Source of the DNA: Bolinopsis microptera
Taxonomy: Eukaryota > Ctenophora > Tentaculata > Lobata > Bolinopsidae
Length of the DNA: 60,000 nucleotides
Assembly: GCF_026151205.1 (NCBI RefSeq)
Contig: NC_087079.1
Span: forward strand, 13,109,945 to 13,169,944
Direction of reading: 5' to 3'
A program made the position numbers and the translations under genes. Shown piece by piece: positions 43,376 to 54,617 of this stretch (positions within the stretch are counted from its first letter, which is position 1; each line of letters starts with the position of its first letter). Below the pieces are notes generated by a model. It was given only the letters and a program-made list of their open reading frames with translations. It ran no database searches and was not told the DNA's origin.

Positions 43376-45463
43376 GACCGTGGGGGTCACAACGTGATAC
43401 AAGGAGTATCTGCCCTTTTCACTTCGGAGATCATGTGCGCTGATTGTAAGTTTAGTGGTGCTATAACGAATAGAGAAGCCCTTTTCATAGTATAGGTATA
43501 ACTTATAAGTAGGGCTCTCGGTTGAAGGTGTGTGTTTGATCGAGTAATAGAATGAGAGTTTAGAAGTAGTAGACTATTGTAATTGATACACACTACGGTC
43601 TGCCACTCAATTATCGATATATTAGAATTGCGCATGAGGGGCAGAGAAGTTTTGGTTGTTAATTTATCAGATAATTCGAATGGATTTTGTAAAAGAAGTA
43701 AAAGACATTTTATAGAAATTACACAATAATTACAAATAAAAATAAGAAAATCAGAAAGCAAAGTTATCATGAACTTTAAAACTTCAGTCTTAAAATAAGA
43801 ACAACAAATCAAACAAAACATAAAATTGTATAACTATAATCGTATCTCAATAATAATTGTCCATAACTCCATAACGTTAATACTGCTGAATCGTCTTGGC
43901 TACATCAAAGGGGTTGATGTAAGGTTTAACAACTAGTGAACAGAGATTACAGATGCGTCTTTGATTCTCACTCGTCTTGTCGCTGTTCGCTAAATTTCCT
44001 GAAATAAGTGGGTCATGAGAACTTTTGTAGGATGTTTAGTAATTGCTGGATAAAATGCACCTTTTAAATTAGTTATTTTCGACACCAAAAGAATCATCTT
44101 GAGAAATTGCATGCCATTATCAGTTTATTCAAGATTATTCTTTGGGTGCTACAAGTAAAGTGACAGCCAACGATAAAGATTAAATATACCTACGGTTTTT
44201 ACTAAAAAATCTAAAAAGCAATTATTAAATCATCTTAATATCTCGCTCCTCTACAAAATGAATACTAACCCAACACAAGTAACATTTGTACAACACTACG
44301 TGGTATTTCATAACTTGACTCCTTCTGCCCCACAATGCCCTCAATGACAGTCTCGATCTCAGTACACAACACTACATCATCTCTGAACTGCTCCAGGGTT
44401 ATCCGCTCCACGCTATCGCCCTTCGCATTCAGGTGCTTTATATTCGCGAATATCAGCTGAAAAAGAGATACGGTCAGGTCATTGAGAATCTAGTCTGTAC
44501 AGCGAAACTTCAAATTTTAAATTCGCATTTGTAATTGTATCGGATCAATTTATTATCGGACCAATAAATTTCTTATCGCGTGATGTAATATTATTCAATA
44601 TAGTGTAAAATACGATGTAGCGACCAGACCAGTCCTTTCGGGGCGTACCAATGGTTAACTAAATATGAACAAGCATTGCGCCCGTTTTTTTTCGCTGTGA
44701 CGGACGCTAAATTTCCGTTCACTACAACATACAAGCTCTGATCAGTTAGCTTCATAATAATTATGCTTTAAATACGGGGTCGGAAATACTTGTGATCCAA
44801 TTGCCGTAGAACGTAACTTTTATCTGTAATTTGAGAAATTGGAAGCAAAAAGTGGATTTTACTCATGTCTTCTAGTTCTACACTGCACGTGTCACGTACA
44901 GGGCCAGCGTGTAAAATGTCTTTTACTACATCACACGTATCGGGTTAAAAATAAGTCAAAACAAAATAGCAGTTTTTTGGTTGGCGGATACTACTTATTA
45001 GCCCTTGGCGCCATTAGTCCTATCTGAGTGCGCACGTGCGGTTTGACACTGCACGCGCGTCGCGCACGTCTACCTTTAGTTTTACACTCATTTATAATTT
45101 ACCGTTTTTAGTTCGCTGTGGCTTGTGTGTAAAGCGCAACAAATGTGGATGTGTTCGTCTGATATGCTTGGTATAATATTTTGTGCTGTAATAGTTGCAA
45201 ATCTGGCTTACGTTAGAAATAGTGTCTCATAACGAGTTAGAACTCAAAAGCTTGCTGCTTGGTGCTTGTCCAACTGGAATAAAGACATGCATTTCATACC
45301 TACCCTATCCATTTTTATTAGGACCGTGTTGTGTTGATATGACATGTTGATATATCAACTGTGGTACAATATAGGGAGTTGCTAGGTGTTACGTTGGTAG
45401 CTATAAATATACATAATTTACATGCCTTTCTGTGTGACTTCAATCTTATTTCAGGTGTAACTC
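43376..45463. repeat. PRR5-like 3' region, copy shared with 17.55-19.66 kb
   Basis: The version attached to the complete PRR5-like gene. It covers the 3' UTR, the two last exons and about 1 kb of the long intron. Both copies diverge in the same base at GTGTAACTC/. Several frames that look open in one copy are broken by indels in the other, which marks them as non-coding. Confidence 0.92.
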
Positions 45464-48400
45464 GGCTAATGGTTATCGTAGGCTAATAATTCTTTATTCA
45501 ACCGGTCATAAAAAGTTTCCTCTCCATTGGTTATAGGTTAGCTAGTATTGTAAATATATTCTTAATTAGCAATTTAGTCGGCCCGTACGCTCATTTTACC
45601 TGTATATCTTTAGTGAGACTTTAGTGACGTCACAGCCCAAAATTGTCAGCAGTCAATAGGAGTGCGGCGTGGTATTGCGCGAATTATCTATTACACAGTC
45701 CAGTGTATTTTTTGATTGCACACACTTTCGCAGGACTTAAACGCGAATATTTGGAAGTAAATTCTAAGGTCCCCTCATCCTTTAAGATTATAGTCAAGAC
45801 CGGACCTTTCTAACTGCTTCCTATCCCGAGATATAGGGAGTAAGGGAGATCTAATTATGCTCCCCACCGAGCTAGTGACGTCACACCTGCTGTTCTCCAC
45901 TTTGCTTGGTTAAAATAACACTGCTCCTACTACTATACAGCTATAATAAGGTTGTTTCTGTGTGTGTTTGCTCGTTTGTTTAGTGTTACGAAGGATGAAG
46001 TTTTTTATTTAACATCCACAGCACAGTCTAGAGAAACGAATTGAGCTATATAATGTTTGTTTTAATTGATAATACAATTGTTAAATCATGCAATAGAGGC
46101 AATACATTATACAGATGCTCATATTTATGACATTCTGGTGAGCAGCGTCTGTGTATGTTTCGATCGTCGACAGCAAACATTCATCGTCGCTTTCTGTGTC
46201 AGATTCTGTTCTACTACCAGTACTATCATCTTCAGATTGGCAAATCAGTGCCATTCTGCTCGTATACAGTGTACGTAATTTTATAATGTAATTTGTATTT
46301 AAACAATGAAGAGGTCACATTTTAATAGTTAAATCAACCTCCAACAGAATAAGCGAAACTCGTATTATATGGTGTTATGGTGAACTGTGCCGTCCAGTGG
46401 TGTAAAAACTCAAGCAAAGGGAAAAGCACGTCGAAGTTAGAAGGCCGAACTTTTTTACGCTTCCATACTCTGCCAAAGAACTCTGCCATGTCAAAAAAAT
46501 GGAAGGTGAGAATGGGACGTAGACCAAAGGACATAACGGCAACCATGGCCGTTTGCTCCGATCATTTCAACGACTCTGATTACAAGGACATCCTCCGCAC
46601 ACAGCTGATGTCCTATAAAGGCATGCAAATCATCCTAAAAGCCAATGCTGTGCCGAATACTGACCAGGATACCGGCGAAATGAGATCACAGGCTGATAGT
46701 CCGTGTGTAACTGGTCGATCAAGGAAGAGAGTTCGGAGGGATGCCACGTCTGTTGATGCCTTCATAGCAGAGCAAGAGGCGATACTGGGAATAGACCAGA
46801 CATCAGCAGCCCCTGATGTTGTGGACGACCAGCTTCCAGGCCCTGATGTTGTGGACGACCAGCTTCCAGGCCCTGATGTTGAAGACGACCAGCTTCCAGG
46901 CCCTGATGTTGTAGACGACCAGCTTCCAGGCCCTGATGTTGTAGACGACCAGCTTCCAGGCCCTGATGTTGTAGACGACCAGCTTCCAGGCCCTGATGTT
47001 GAAGACGACCAGCTTCCAGGCCCTGATGCTGTAGACGACCAGCTTCCAGGCCCCGATGTTGTAGACGACCAGCTTCCAGGCCCTGGACCTGACGCAGACG
47101 AGCCCGATCAACCTGTACCTCATATCTGCATTTGCAACACCCAGAGAAGAGCAGCTAGCACCCAGACTGAGCTTAGGTAATATTATTCAACACCAGCTGT
47201 ACCTTTTTTAAATCACCGTTTTTTGGTATCTAGGTTATTGCGATATATTGACCTTTCTTTCACAATAACTTATCTATCATCAGCTACCCCGAGTTACGAC
47301 CTGAATGTGGCTACTATTCGGATGATGATGATAAAGACGGTGAACTGGGATGCAGATGATCAAGCCTCAAGGGCGGGTGAGTCACTACCCCGTCAATATT
47401 ATATGTCATATCTGCAGTGGCCAGAAACTGAATAATTGTTTTTATTTCTTACCTATGACCTAGTACTGCATAGTGCATATCATACTGATAACTACAGTCG
47501 TGTTGCATTGACTTTTTAATCTTCATTCTTACAAATTTCCAGATAACCTGTAAAACAAAGACACTCGGAGTTCGTGGCAACTTCGCTACAGAGAGAACGA
47601 CTCCTATCAGCTGGGTTCTCGTTAGCGTGCCGCTCCAACTGCAGTTGTTTATAGCCTGTCAAGAATGTGGCAGCCGAATACTAAGTCGTTCTGCCAGGTT
47701 CAAGGAAACTTGTGTGGTATCCGTTGGATTGGGAAACATCGGAGGTATGCATTACCAGCCTGTGTAATCGGGGAAATAAGAAGACTGTACCCTTCAGCTT
47801 CAGGTCAATACACAGCCTTTAAGGAGTCTCAATTTTTCTCCCGTCCAGATTTTCTCAATTTTTCTCCCGTCTAGAATAGGCTGCATATTCCTTGAAACTG
47901 TTTTCACGATTGTAAAATTTAAGAATACAATTTGATTTTTAGTTATGTTATAACTTTATAAGCATGAAGTATTGAAGTTTACATTGAGTACACAGCTGAT
48001 TCTGAACTGTTGCAATAAAAAGTAACTACATATAGCTAAGTCAAAACACCACAAATAAAGGAAGTGGGAACACAAAGTGCCCTAGTACTGTGTTATTTTA
48101 ACCAAGCATGTCACGGAGTAGGCAGGGTGGACGTCACATGAAATTAGTGGTATGGGGCTGTAACTTGGTAATTGAATCAGTTGAAATTCCGTTCTTTCAC
48201 ACAGTGATTGCATTTTATATTATAAATACTATGTCTATCACTATTGAACAAATATTTTTTGATACCAAATCTCCAGCGTCATGACCCTTTAACATGGTAA
48301 CGGACGGAATGACGACATACCCAAGCCTACTTAGGTAGTGCCTAGTGGGCCACAGTTAATATTAGGGGATTCAACCGATGAACGGCTCCTGTGATGACAT

Positions 48401-49723
48401 TAAATCTGAGAATGATTATTTAAATATTATAGGAATGCACGGGTAATTGAAATACAGAGCCTGACTTGACAATAAAACAGTGGTTGATAATTTAAGTAAA
48501 GCCTTCGAGAAAGAATTTTAACTTAAATTCTTCGGTAGATTTTCATGCTCTTGGAAATCGATTGAATCTACCGTTTCGCATTTGAATCAATCAATTAGGG
48601 AATAAAGAACCGATGTCAAAAAATATACACTGGATCGACTAGCTAAGTTGAGCTAGCTAGCTACAGTACATATTATATTCTCGGACCAAAAATAAAAAGA
48701 TAAGAACGAATCGAATTAACATACGTACGTACGTGCGCGCTACGGTAATTAAGAAAATATACCACCGCGTTACTGAAAACACTTTGAAAAAGTGTGACCG
48801 TCCCACTCGGCAATTCCGGGACCACGTGAAACCGGAAAACTAGGTCAAAGTCCACAAACCTGCAAAGTTGGAATGATTTCCCTCATAAACTCAGACCACA
48901 GTTCACCCAGATTATACAGCAAGTCAAAGTTTTCCCCACAGCGCCTTTTTTCGTCGTTTAAATTGTCAAGTAAACATTTCATTCCACGTTTCATAAGAGT
49001 GTTCTTATACTCTGAGGGGTAAAACTGGGATGACTCATCGACAACATGTTGTGTTATTCAGCAATGTGCAATAGAAGAATAGGAAGAATAATAACAATGC
49101 AATGAAACGTCGACCAATGTTACCAATCATGAAAGTAGCTAGATGGAATCGTTTGCATAATCTTTTATCTTCGTGGATTCTGGTGGGGAGGTGAGACATA
49201 CATTTTTGACACGTGACAGCAATTAATCAATAAGCGTCAACAATTGACTTATCAAAGACCAGAATCACAGTCACGTGTCAAAACAATTGTCTCACCTCCA
49301 GAATCAGCTCATATTTACCGAGGGATAAAGTAATGTCGTTCTCGTGTCCCACTAGTTCCATTAAACATTTGCTTATCTTACTTAGTTGCAGTTCTTTAAG
49401 CTTCTTATCCTTGAAGAGCTGGTGTACTCTGAATGTAATCTTAGTTTGAGTCAACACTTTGAGTCTCACATAACCGCATATTATATAGCATAATAATTCG
49501 CATAAACATCATAATTCCAAGAGTAATTTTAATATCAGTCTAGACTGGAGATAATGTGGATTGAAGTAATGACAGGTTTAAACCAAACTTCAAAGAGGTT
49601 TTATTAAATTTTACCGGCGGTCCACTGAGATACTCACTTCTGGGTTATAAATGACCAGTTGCTGTCCGATTTGTACAACGAATCATGGTTGTTGGTGTAG
49701 AATGACATGAGAAATCTAAACAT
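43877..49723 (-). CDS. PRR5/Protor-like mTORC2 subunit (HbrB domain), five exons
   Basis: Five exons join in frame into 230 residues: 49638-49723 (start ATG 49723; an alternative at 49708), 49296-49428, 48860-49024, 44270-44456 and 43877-43998. Donors and acceptors are canonical (GTGAGT, GTGAGA, GTTTGT, GTTAGT; CAG at each acceptor). The domain order fits the HbrB/Protor family: WSFITQKVHQLF, LMELVG, then LMKRGMKCLLD, NLGELWSEFMREIIPTLQ (98-ish to 128), a FRDDVVL helix, VVQMLLVL at 183-190 and a final LCSLVVKPYINPF. VQMLLVL and LPTLQ-like motifs are hallmarks of PRR5 and PRR5L, which bind Rictor in mTOR complex 2. It lacks the long C-terminal tail of vertebrate PRR5. The 4.4-kb intron 44457-48859 carries a THAP gene on the plus strand. 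The last two exons are duplicated at 18053-18651. Confidence 0.8.
45464..46080. repeat. Intronic repeat with TTAA-type right end
   Basis: 45464-45620 is close to 59153-59270, and 45680-45785 is the complement of 58832-58935. The end TCCCCTCATCCT-TTAA at 45773-45788 matches the right end of the element at 58829-59424. Two TGACGTCA palindromes (CRE-type) occur at 45625 and 45884. The left end of this copy was not located. Confidence 0.65.
46081..46254 (-). CDS. Small acidic ORF, doubtful
   Basis: An ATG-started 57-residue frame with a strongly acidic, Ser/Thr-rich segment (CQSEDDSTGSRTESDTESDDE) that looks compositionally like real protein, followed by a Cys/Met/Ile-rich end that does not. It could be a first exon or an exon of an otherwise lost gene. 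It lies inside the PRR5-like intron on the same strand, 120 bp from and divergent to the THAP gene. I do not recognise it. Confidence 0.25.
   Translation of the reverse strand: MALICQSEDDSTGSRTESDTESDDECLLSTIETYTDAAHQNVINMSICIMYCLYCMI
46377..47359 (+). CDS. THAP-domain DNA-binding protein with 10-residue repeats
   Basis: Residues 1-90 are a THAP zinc finger: C4-x4-C9, the HTLPKN segment (30-35), an invariant-type W42 and the C60-x2-H63-F pair (VCSDHF), closing with the AVP motif (KANAVPN). This C2CH module binds DNA in THAP factors and in P-element transposases. Then comes a basic patch (GRSRKRVRRD), followed by nine copies of a 10-residue acidic repeat (PDVVDDQLPG and variants, 46812-47081) and HICICNTQRR. 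The first exon ends at 47176 (donor GTAATA); the unspliced frame stops four bases later. A second exon at 47284-47359 fits in phase and adds YPELRPECGYYSDDDDKDG and a stop. It is nested in the long PRR5-like intron, on the opposite strand. Confidence 0.8.
47543..47767 (+). CDS. Possible downstream exon of the THAP gene (Cys motif)
   Basis: After the acceptor AAATTTCCAG (47542) a 74-residue frame reads TKTLGVRGNFATERTTP, VPLQLQLFIACQECGSRIL, RSARFKETCVVSVGLGN. The CQECGSRI pair followed by a later Cys resembles the small zinc-binding segment that follows THAP domains in some transposon-derived invertebrate proteins. A donor GTATGC sits at 47745. It needs phase 0, which the preceding candidate exon supplies only through a minor donor, so the linkage is not proven. 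It could be a relic of the same gene. Confidence 0.35.
   Translation: MTCKTKTLGVRGNFATERTTPISWVLVSVPLQLQLFIACQECGSRILSRSARFKETCVVSVGLGNIGGMHYQPV
47768..48859. other. Intron sequence, no gene seen
   Basis: Remaining part of the long PRR5-like intron. AT-rich, with a duplicated TTTCTCCCGTC at 47837 and 47860 and an ACGTACGTACGT stretch near 48722. No coding signal. Confidence 0.5.
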
Positions 49724-49799
49724 GTTGATGTAAGTTTTATACAACAAAATATAATTGGTTGTAAAAGATATTAATTCTAGTATTTATATTGGACCGTCA

Positions 49800-49935
49800 T
49801 TAAACTTTAATAGAGATGTTTACAAAAATATTACAATAATCAATATGTTGAGATGGACATTCAATTGAGTAATAGAGTAAAACTATTTGAGGGATGCAAT
49901 TTATTCTAAGACACATATTGATATAAACATGAATA
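49800..49935. repeat. Diverged repeat pair, copy 1 (with 53755-53900)
   Basis: AGTAAAACTATTTGAG, AATTTATTCTAAGACACATAT and ATATAAACATG occur here and, with changes, at 53845-53900 in the same order and orientation. The pair flanks the LINE and the papain-fold gene. Upstream, 49940-50400 shows no gene; it has several GCGGACATT-like short repeats near 49990-50050. Confidence 0.6.
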
Positions 49936-50401
49936 TGTTGATGTAAAAAACATATAATTGACATGTCCGCCAATTTCGGTGTCTTTTTTGGACATGTTTT
50001 TTGGGACATTATCAGAAATTTACGGATATTAGCGGACATTAAAGCGGACAAAACTTTTTCGCACATATTTTGGGCATAAGGGAGGGTCGTCAGGGTCTTG
50101 GATGTCTAGGTATCACATGGCCTCGCCCTCCCGACCACCCGCGAGGCTTCTCCTTTGCACTGTGTAGGGAGATTCCTAAAAACTTGAAATGTCATTTTGA
50201 AATTCGGTCCGGGGGGTGTCTGGCAAATACTAACTTAATAAGAGAAAGTGTCGCTTAATACGGACAGTTGTTGACGGAGGGGGGCCAAGAGGGATGAAAA
50301 TTGCCAAAAACTTGGTGTTAAGTAATAAGTGAACTTCCCTGAATAGAAAATCATGTATCAATTTGAAGATAATAAATGTGAATCATTAAAATAGATCATA
50401 A

Positions 50402-52034
50402 ATAGATATTGGCAAAGGAACGGAGCAAGGACACCCCCTATCGCCAGACCTCTTTAAAATCTACATTAATGACTTTTCATCTCTCCTGAAATCTGTTGGT
50501 GACTATCCAGTTCTTGCTGACGTTCTGATATCACATCTGCTGTGGGCTGACGATCTTGTCCTTCTTGCTCTAAGTCCCGAGGCCTTGCAAGTCAATATCA
50601 ACATTCTATTTGATTTCTGTAACTCCATGGGCCTTGAAGTAAATATTAAGAAAACTAAGATTGTAATATTCAGCCCTCCCAAACGAAAGCAGTCCTATGA
50701 AACATTCACATTGGGAGGTCAGCCCATCCAGCACACCGATAAATACTGCTATCTTGGCATAATATTCCACAGAAATGGATCGTTTACAGCAGCAAATACT
50801 GAGCTGAGGGCCAAGGCTCTCCGTGCTCTCTATGGCCTCAAAGGCAAAATAGTTAAGGATGCCCTCTCACACCGTGCCCTTAATATTCTATTTGACTCCT
50901 TAATAAAACCAATCCTGCTTTTTGGCTGTCAAGTCTTATGCCCCCACTCAAAAACCATGAGATACCTTTCAAAAATAGATGACAAAGCCAACCCCCAGCA
51001 TACCTTGAAGTACATTGCACAAGACCACTATGAAAAATTCCACCTAAAGTTTATCAAGTGGTCTTTGTCTGTACATTCAAAAGCATCAAATATAGGTTGC
51101 TGGGGCGAAAGCGGGCGCCACCCTCTATTCTTTGAAGCCTGCAAACTTGCAATAGATTACTATAGTCGCCTTGAAAACACTGAAAACGAACTACTCTGTG
51201 CTGCATTTCACGAACAAATCATGTTGGGACTTCCTTGGTATACCAACATCTCAAAGCTTCTCACCAAATACAACTTCACCCCCTCATCTTCCTCAAAATC
51301 TAAGCTCTCCACCCAAATCAGTCATAACATGAGGGAAGAATTCGTGAATACCTGGAAAGCTGCCAAGGCCTCCTCGCCAAAACTAGAATTCTATAACTTA
51401 ATTAAACATGATTTCGAACCAGAGGCATACCTACGAATTATCAAAATACCGGATGTTCGAAAAAGTCTGACAAGGTTTCGTATCAGCTGCCACAACCTCT
51501 ACATCGAAAGGGGCAGATACGAAACCCCCCTTGTACCAAGAGAAGAACGTTGGTGCACCTACTGCTTTTTCAGCAAAGGGCTCAAGCCTATTGAGGACGA
51601 AAGTCACGTATTGATTGACTGTTTGCTCTACTCCTCAGTTAGGGAAAAATTCAATTTCCATCCCCTAAACATTACTGACCTAGTCGGTTTGCTCTCCAAC
51701 AAAACTCTAGATCCTACCACACTCACTGCCACAGCAAGAGCAATCCATTCAATTCTCTCTGTGAACGAAAATTATACAGCCTACTATAAGAGCCCAGATT
51801 TCCAATCAAATACTGGCAAGTGCATAATGCTATAGGACCTTAAAATAAGATTGAACCATACAAACTCGATTTATCTATTTTTCTAAAACTAGCATTATAT
51901 AACATTTCTAAATTATCCCTACACACTTGTAAATAATTAGAATTGTGTAACTTAAATTATTTCAGAATTACAACTATTGTGTACTCAATAAAGTAATTAT
52001 CACTTTTGTATCCTTGTATCCTTGTATCCTTGTA
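50402..52034 (+). mobile_element. 5'-truncated LINE, RT palm to 3' end
   Basis: An uninterrupted frame from about 50402 to TAG at 51833-51835 starts inside the reverse transcriptase palm (TEQGHPLSPDLFKIYINDF), then the catalytic box as LLWADDLVLLA (50537-50569), GLEVNIKKTKIV and YLGIIFHRNGSF. The rest is the long C-terminal domain with a HVLIDC-type Cys/His end (HVLIDCLLYSS). WADD replaces the usual YADD. The absence of stops over 1.4 kb means it is young. A 3' UTR with AATAAAG leads to a tail of TTGTATCC repeats at about 52006-52034. CR1/L2-type LINEs end in short tandem repeats like this. The 5' part, including the endonuclease, is missing. Confidence 0.9.
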
Positions 52035-52124
52035 CTAATTATTATCAAATAAAAGTTCAAAGGAAGAGAGAGTAAAAAACAACGCCCAAGTCTAATCATT
52101 TCCTGAAAAATTGAAAAATCAGAT

Positions 52125-53396
52125 TCAATAACTAAGATACATTAATATAGGAATATACCATGGGATGAGAAAATCCGAAATAGAGTTTACCTTACCGAAA
52201 CTAATCAACCAGGTGGCGAATTCCAATAAATAAACTTCGACTGACGATTTATCTGATATGTCTGTACCAAAGAGATCGAAAAATAAAAGTATCCTATATA
52301 TTGGTACCCAAACTAAGAACACATATGTTAGCAATGCATAAATTAACGCATAACAAAGCGGCAACCAAATTTTGTTTAAAATATTACCAGACTTCCACAT
52401 CTTAGCATACTGTCTTCCACGTCTTCTAATGGCGTCAAGAGGTGCAGTGACTACTGCTTCTACGATTATGACAACAGATGACAATTGGAGAATAGTAAAA
52501 TCTAAAAATGTTTTAAATATTTGCACGTTGTTCAAAAACAAAAGAGTAGATGAAACCGAAATTACTATATATGCGACATATTTATAATGATATGACTCAG
52601 TTTTTTTGCTCTCCTTAAATAAATTGTATAGCTCGTAGATGAAAACAGTACCGAGCAACAAATTTAATAAAATAACTCCGCCATTTCTAAATAATGTCAA
52701 TGGGCTCACAAAATCAGTAGGTGTTGTGAAATCCCAAGTATGATCGATCGCAAATTTATCAAAAATTTCTTTTGAAAAATGTTGACAGTTTTTATCGATG
52801 ATGTCGTATTTAATTGACTTCAGTAAATGTCTTAGACGGCGAAAAATGTCACTGACCAACATAGTTGACTCATCTTTGACAAGCATGAGTATTGGTTTAG
52901 GACGAGGTTTGTACTGAAAGTAAGATAGAACCGAATCATGGTTGGTTCCTCGACTAACATATATACCATCGGTCATTTTATCCAGTGCCCACCACGTTCC
53001 ATCACTTGTTTCAAAAACCACAAAAGCGTGAAAGTCCACAGGGAGGTATTGTCGCTGTAGGTAATCACGAACAGACGGTGTAGAACTAGAGAATGGACCA
53101 CTCAAAGGACTACTGTAGACACCAATCGATTTTAGAGTAAGGCCTTCAGAGTTTATAAATACCCGATTGAGATTCAATACGTTGATCCTGGCACAGCTAG
53201 CAGGTTGTACGTTGTTTTCCGAAGAAAGATTAACAAGCGTACCATGATTCTTAGAATGAAAATCCTTCCACATCGCAGGATCACTAATCATCATACTGAG
53301 CCACACCAGGTTGTACAGTGAGAGAACAACAACTTCCAGGAACCTACGACCTCTTGATGGCATGACAATGGAATGGTTTTCATCTTGTACACTCAT
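52125..53396 (-). CDS. Membrane protein with NlpC/P60-LRAT-type papain fold
   Basis: An intact 423-residue ORF. A hydrophobic helix at about 20-38 is followed by a globular region with DFHAFVVFE (H123), GTWWALDKM (135-141) and DKNCQHFSKEIFDKF (C204, H206). H early and NC-x-HF late is the circularly permuted papain-like arrangement of the LRAT/NlpC-P60/PPPDE superfamily, where the Cys is the nucleophile. The C-terminal half has about four to five hydrophobic segments (roughly 238-258, 272-290, 297-316, 345-370, 410-423), so it is probably a multi-pass membrane protein with the catalytic domain on one side. It could act as an acyltransferase, phospholipase or thiol peptidase; the sequence does not decide. 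No introns. I know of no named homolog with this architecture. Confidence 0.75.
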   Translation of the reverse strand: MSVQDENHSIVMPSRGRRFLEVVVLSLYNLVWLSMMISDPAMWKDFHSKNHGTLVNLSSENNVQPASCARINVLNLNRVFINSEGLTLKSIGVYSSPLSGPFSSSTPSVRDYLQRQYLPVDFHAFVVFETSDGTWWALDKMTDGIYVSRGTNHDSVLSYFQYKPRPKPILMLVKDESTMLVSDIFRRLRHLLKSIKYDIIDKNCQHFSKEIFDKFAIDHTWDFTTPTDFVSPLTLFRNGGVILLNLLLGTVFIYELYNLFKESKKTESYHYKYVAYIVISVSSTLLFLNNVQIFKTFLDFTILQLSSVVIIVEAVVTAPLDAIRRRGRQYAKMWKSGNILNKIWLPLCYALIYALLTYVFLVWVPIYRILLFFDLFGTDISDKSSVEVYLLEFATWLISFGKVNSISDFLIPWYIPILMYLSY

Positions 53397-53404
53397 CCTC
53401 TGTG

Positions 53405-53472
53405 AGCAATGACTCAGTCACTCAGTCACTCAGTCACTCAGTCACTCAGTCACTCAGTCACTCAGTCACTCA
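53405..53472. repeat. (CACTCAGT)n microsatellite
   Basis: About eight copies of CACTCAGT immediately upstream of the start codon of the papain-fold gene, hence in its 5' UTR or core promoter. Confidence 0.95.
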
Positions 53473-53754
53473 CATACATCCTGGGATAATTTTAATTAGA
53501 TTTAAATAGTTTCTTTACATATATCTTGTATACAGTGAACTAAACGCCCTATATTGGTATTATTTAAACCAAAAATCCGGTAGAAGTGTTAATTCTAATG
53601 TGCTCTGGGAGTCAGATGATTTAAGAGGACGGTAATCCTAACATTACCATGTTGGTCAAAATAATCTGTAAATAAAATAAACTTTATCGAGTAGTTTGTA
53701 AACAACATGTACAGCTCCCATACCCCCATATTGGAGCATCATTGTACTAAAATC

Positions 53755-54617
53755 GAGATGTTTAAACAAATTATTTCAATAAGTCGATATAGACATTCAC
53801 TTTGTCGTGGTTGATTGATAACTTTATGTAATGGTTTACGAGTAAAACTATTTGAGAGATAAAATGTATTCTAAGACACATATTAATATAAACATGGATT
53901 ATCTGTACGCTTATTTAAATATTTATGGTTAAATCCTGATAAATCTCATATCTATTACTATTAATGGAAAACTTTTATTAAATCTGTTTCGTATCTGATA
54001 AACGGTGTAAATTTAATAATAATCAATTTAATTTCGAATCAAAACTTGTCATAATTTAATTTCTGGGTACCAATAATTCTAAATATTGTATTGACTACAA
54101 CTAAACATTGGAGAGGTTTCATACATCGGAATAAAGAGTTGCTTCCAAGTGCAAGTAAACTGGAAATAATACTGAGCAAAAAAATAAAATGCACATTATT
54201 CGCAAATTTCAAAAGTAACGGAAGCTAAACGACCGGACCAAAAATTGAAACCCACTTTAAAAATCATTTATAATTTTATAATTTGATATACAATTTGTCA
54301 CGTTATTGGTAAATCTGAAAAGCTTGAAAACTGTGGTGTATTTACAAATCAAAATTCATGCTAGGTTAATTAAACAATATTCAGATTTCATATCCATGGC
54401 CATGGAAAATATTTGACATGATATATTACTGTAAATAATGATTAAACTACAAATAGTACAGGCATATAATAATCTATATTCTATATCATGAGCAGATAGC
54501 TTAACGATATTGTTATGGTGTTAAAACACAGGAAAATGTACATAGCATTGCTAATACTATATAAATATTCAATAATCACAATCACAAAGATAAACAAACC
54601 AAGAAAAAGAAACATCT
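53755..54617. other. Repeat copy 2, then a featureless spacer
   Basis: 53755-53900 pairs with 49800-49935. The rest is AT-rich with no ORF or repeat that I could recognise, up to the minisatellite. This is where the real 3' flank of the NHL gene should continue on the minus strand. Confidence 0.5.

Noticed and set aside
43387-43821. 144-residue minus-strand ORF downstream of the PRR5-like stop codon
   Set aside because: In the 17.5-kb copy the frame is broken by indels; it lies in the 3' UTR and shows no domain.
46803-47123. 106-residue minus-strand repeat protein
   Set aside because: Antisense shadow of the 30-bp repeats of the THAP gene.
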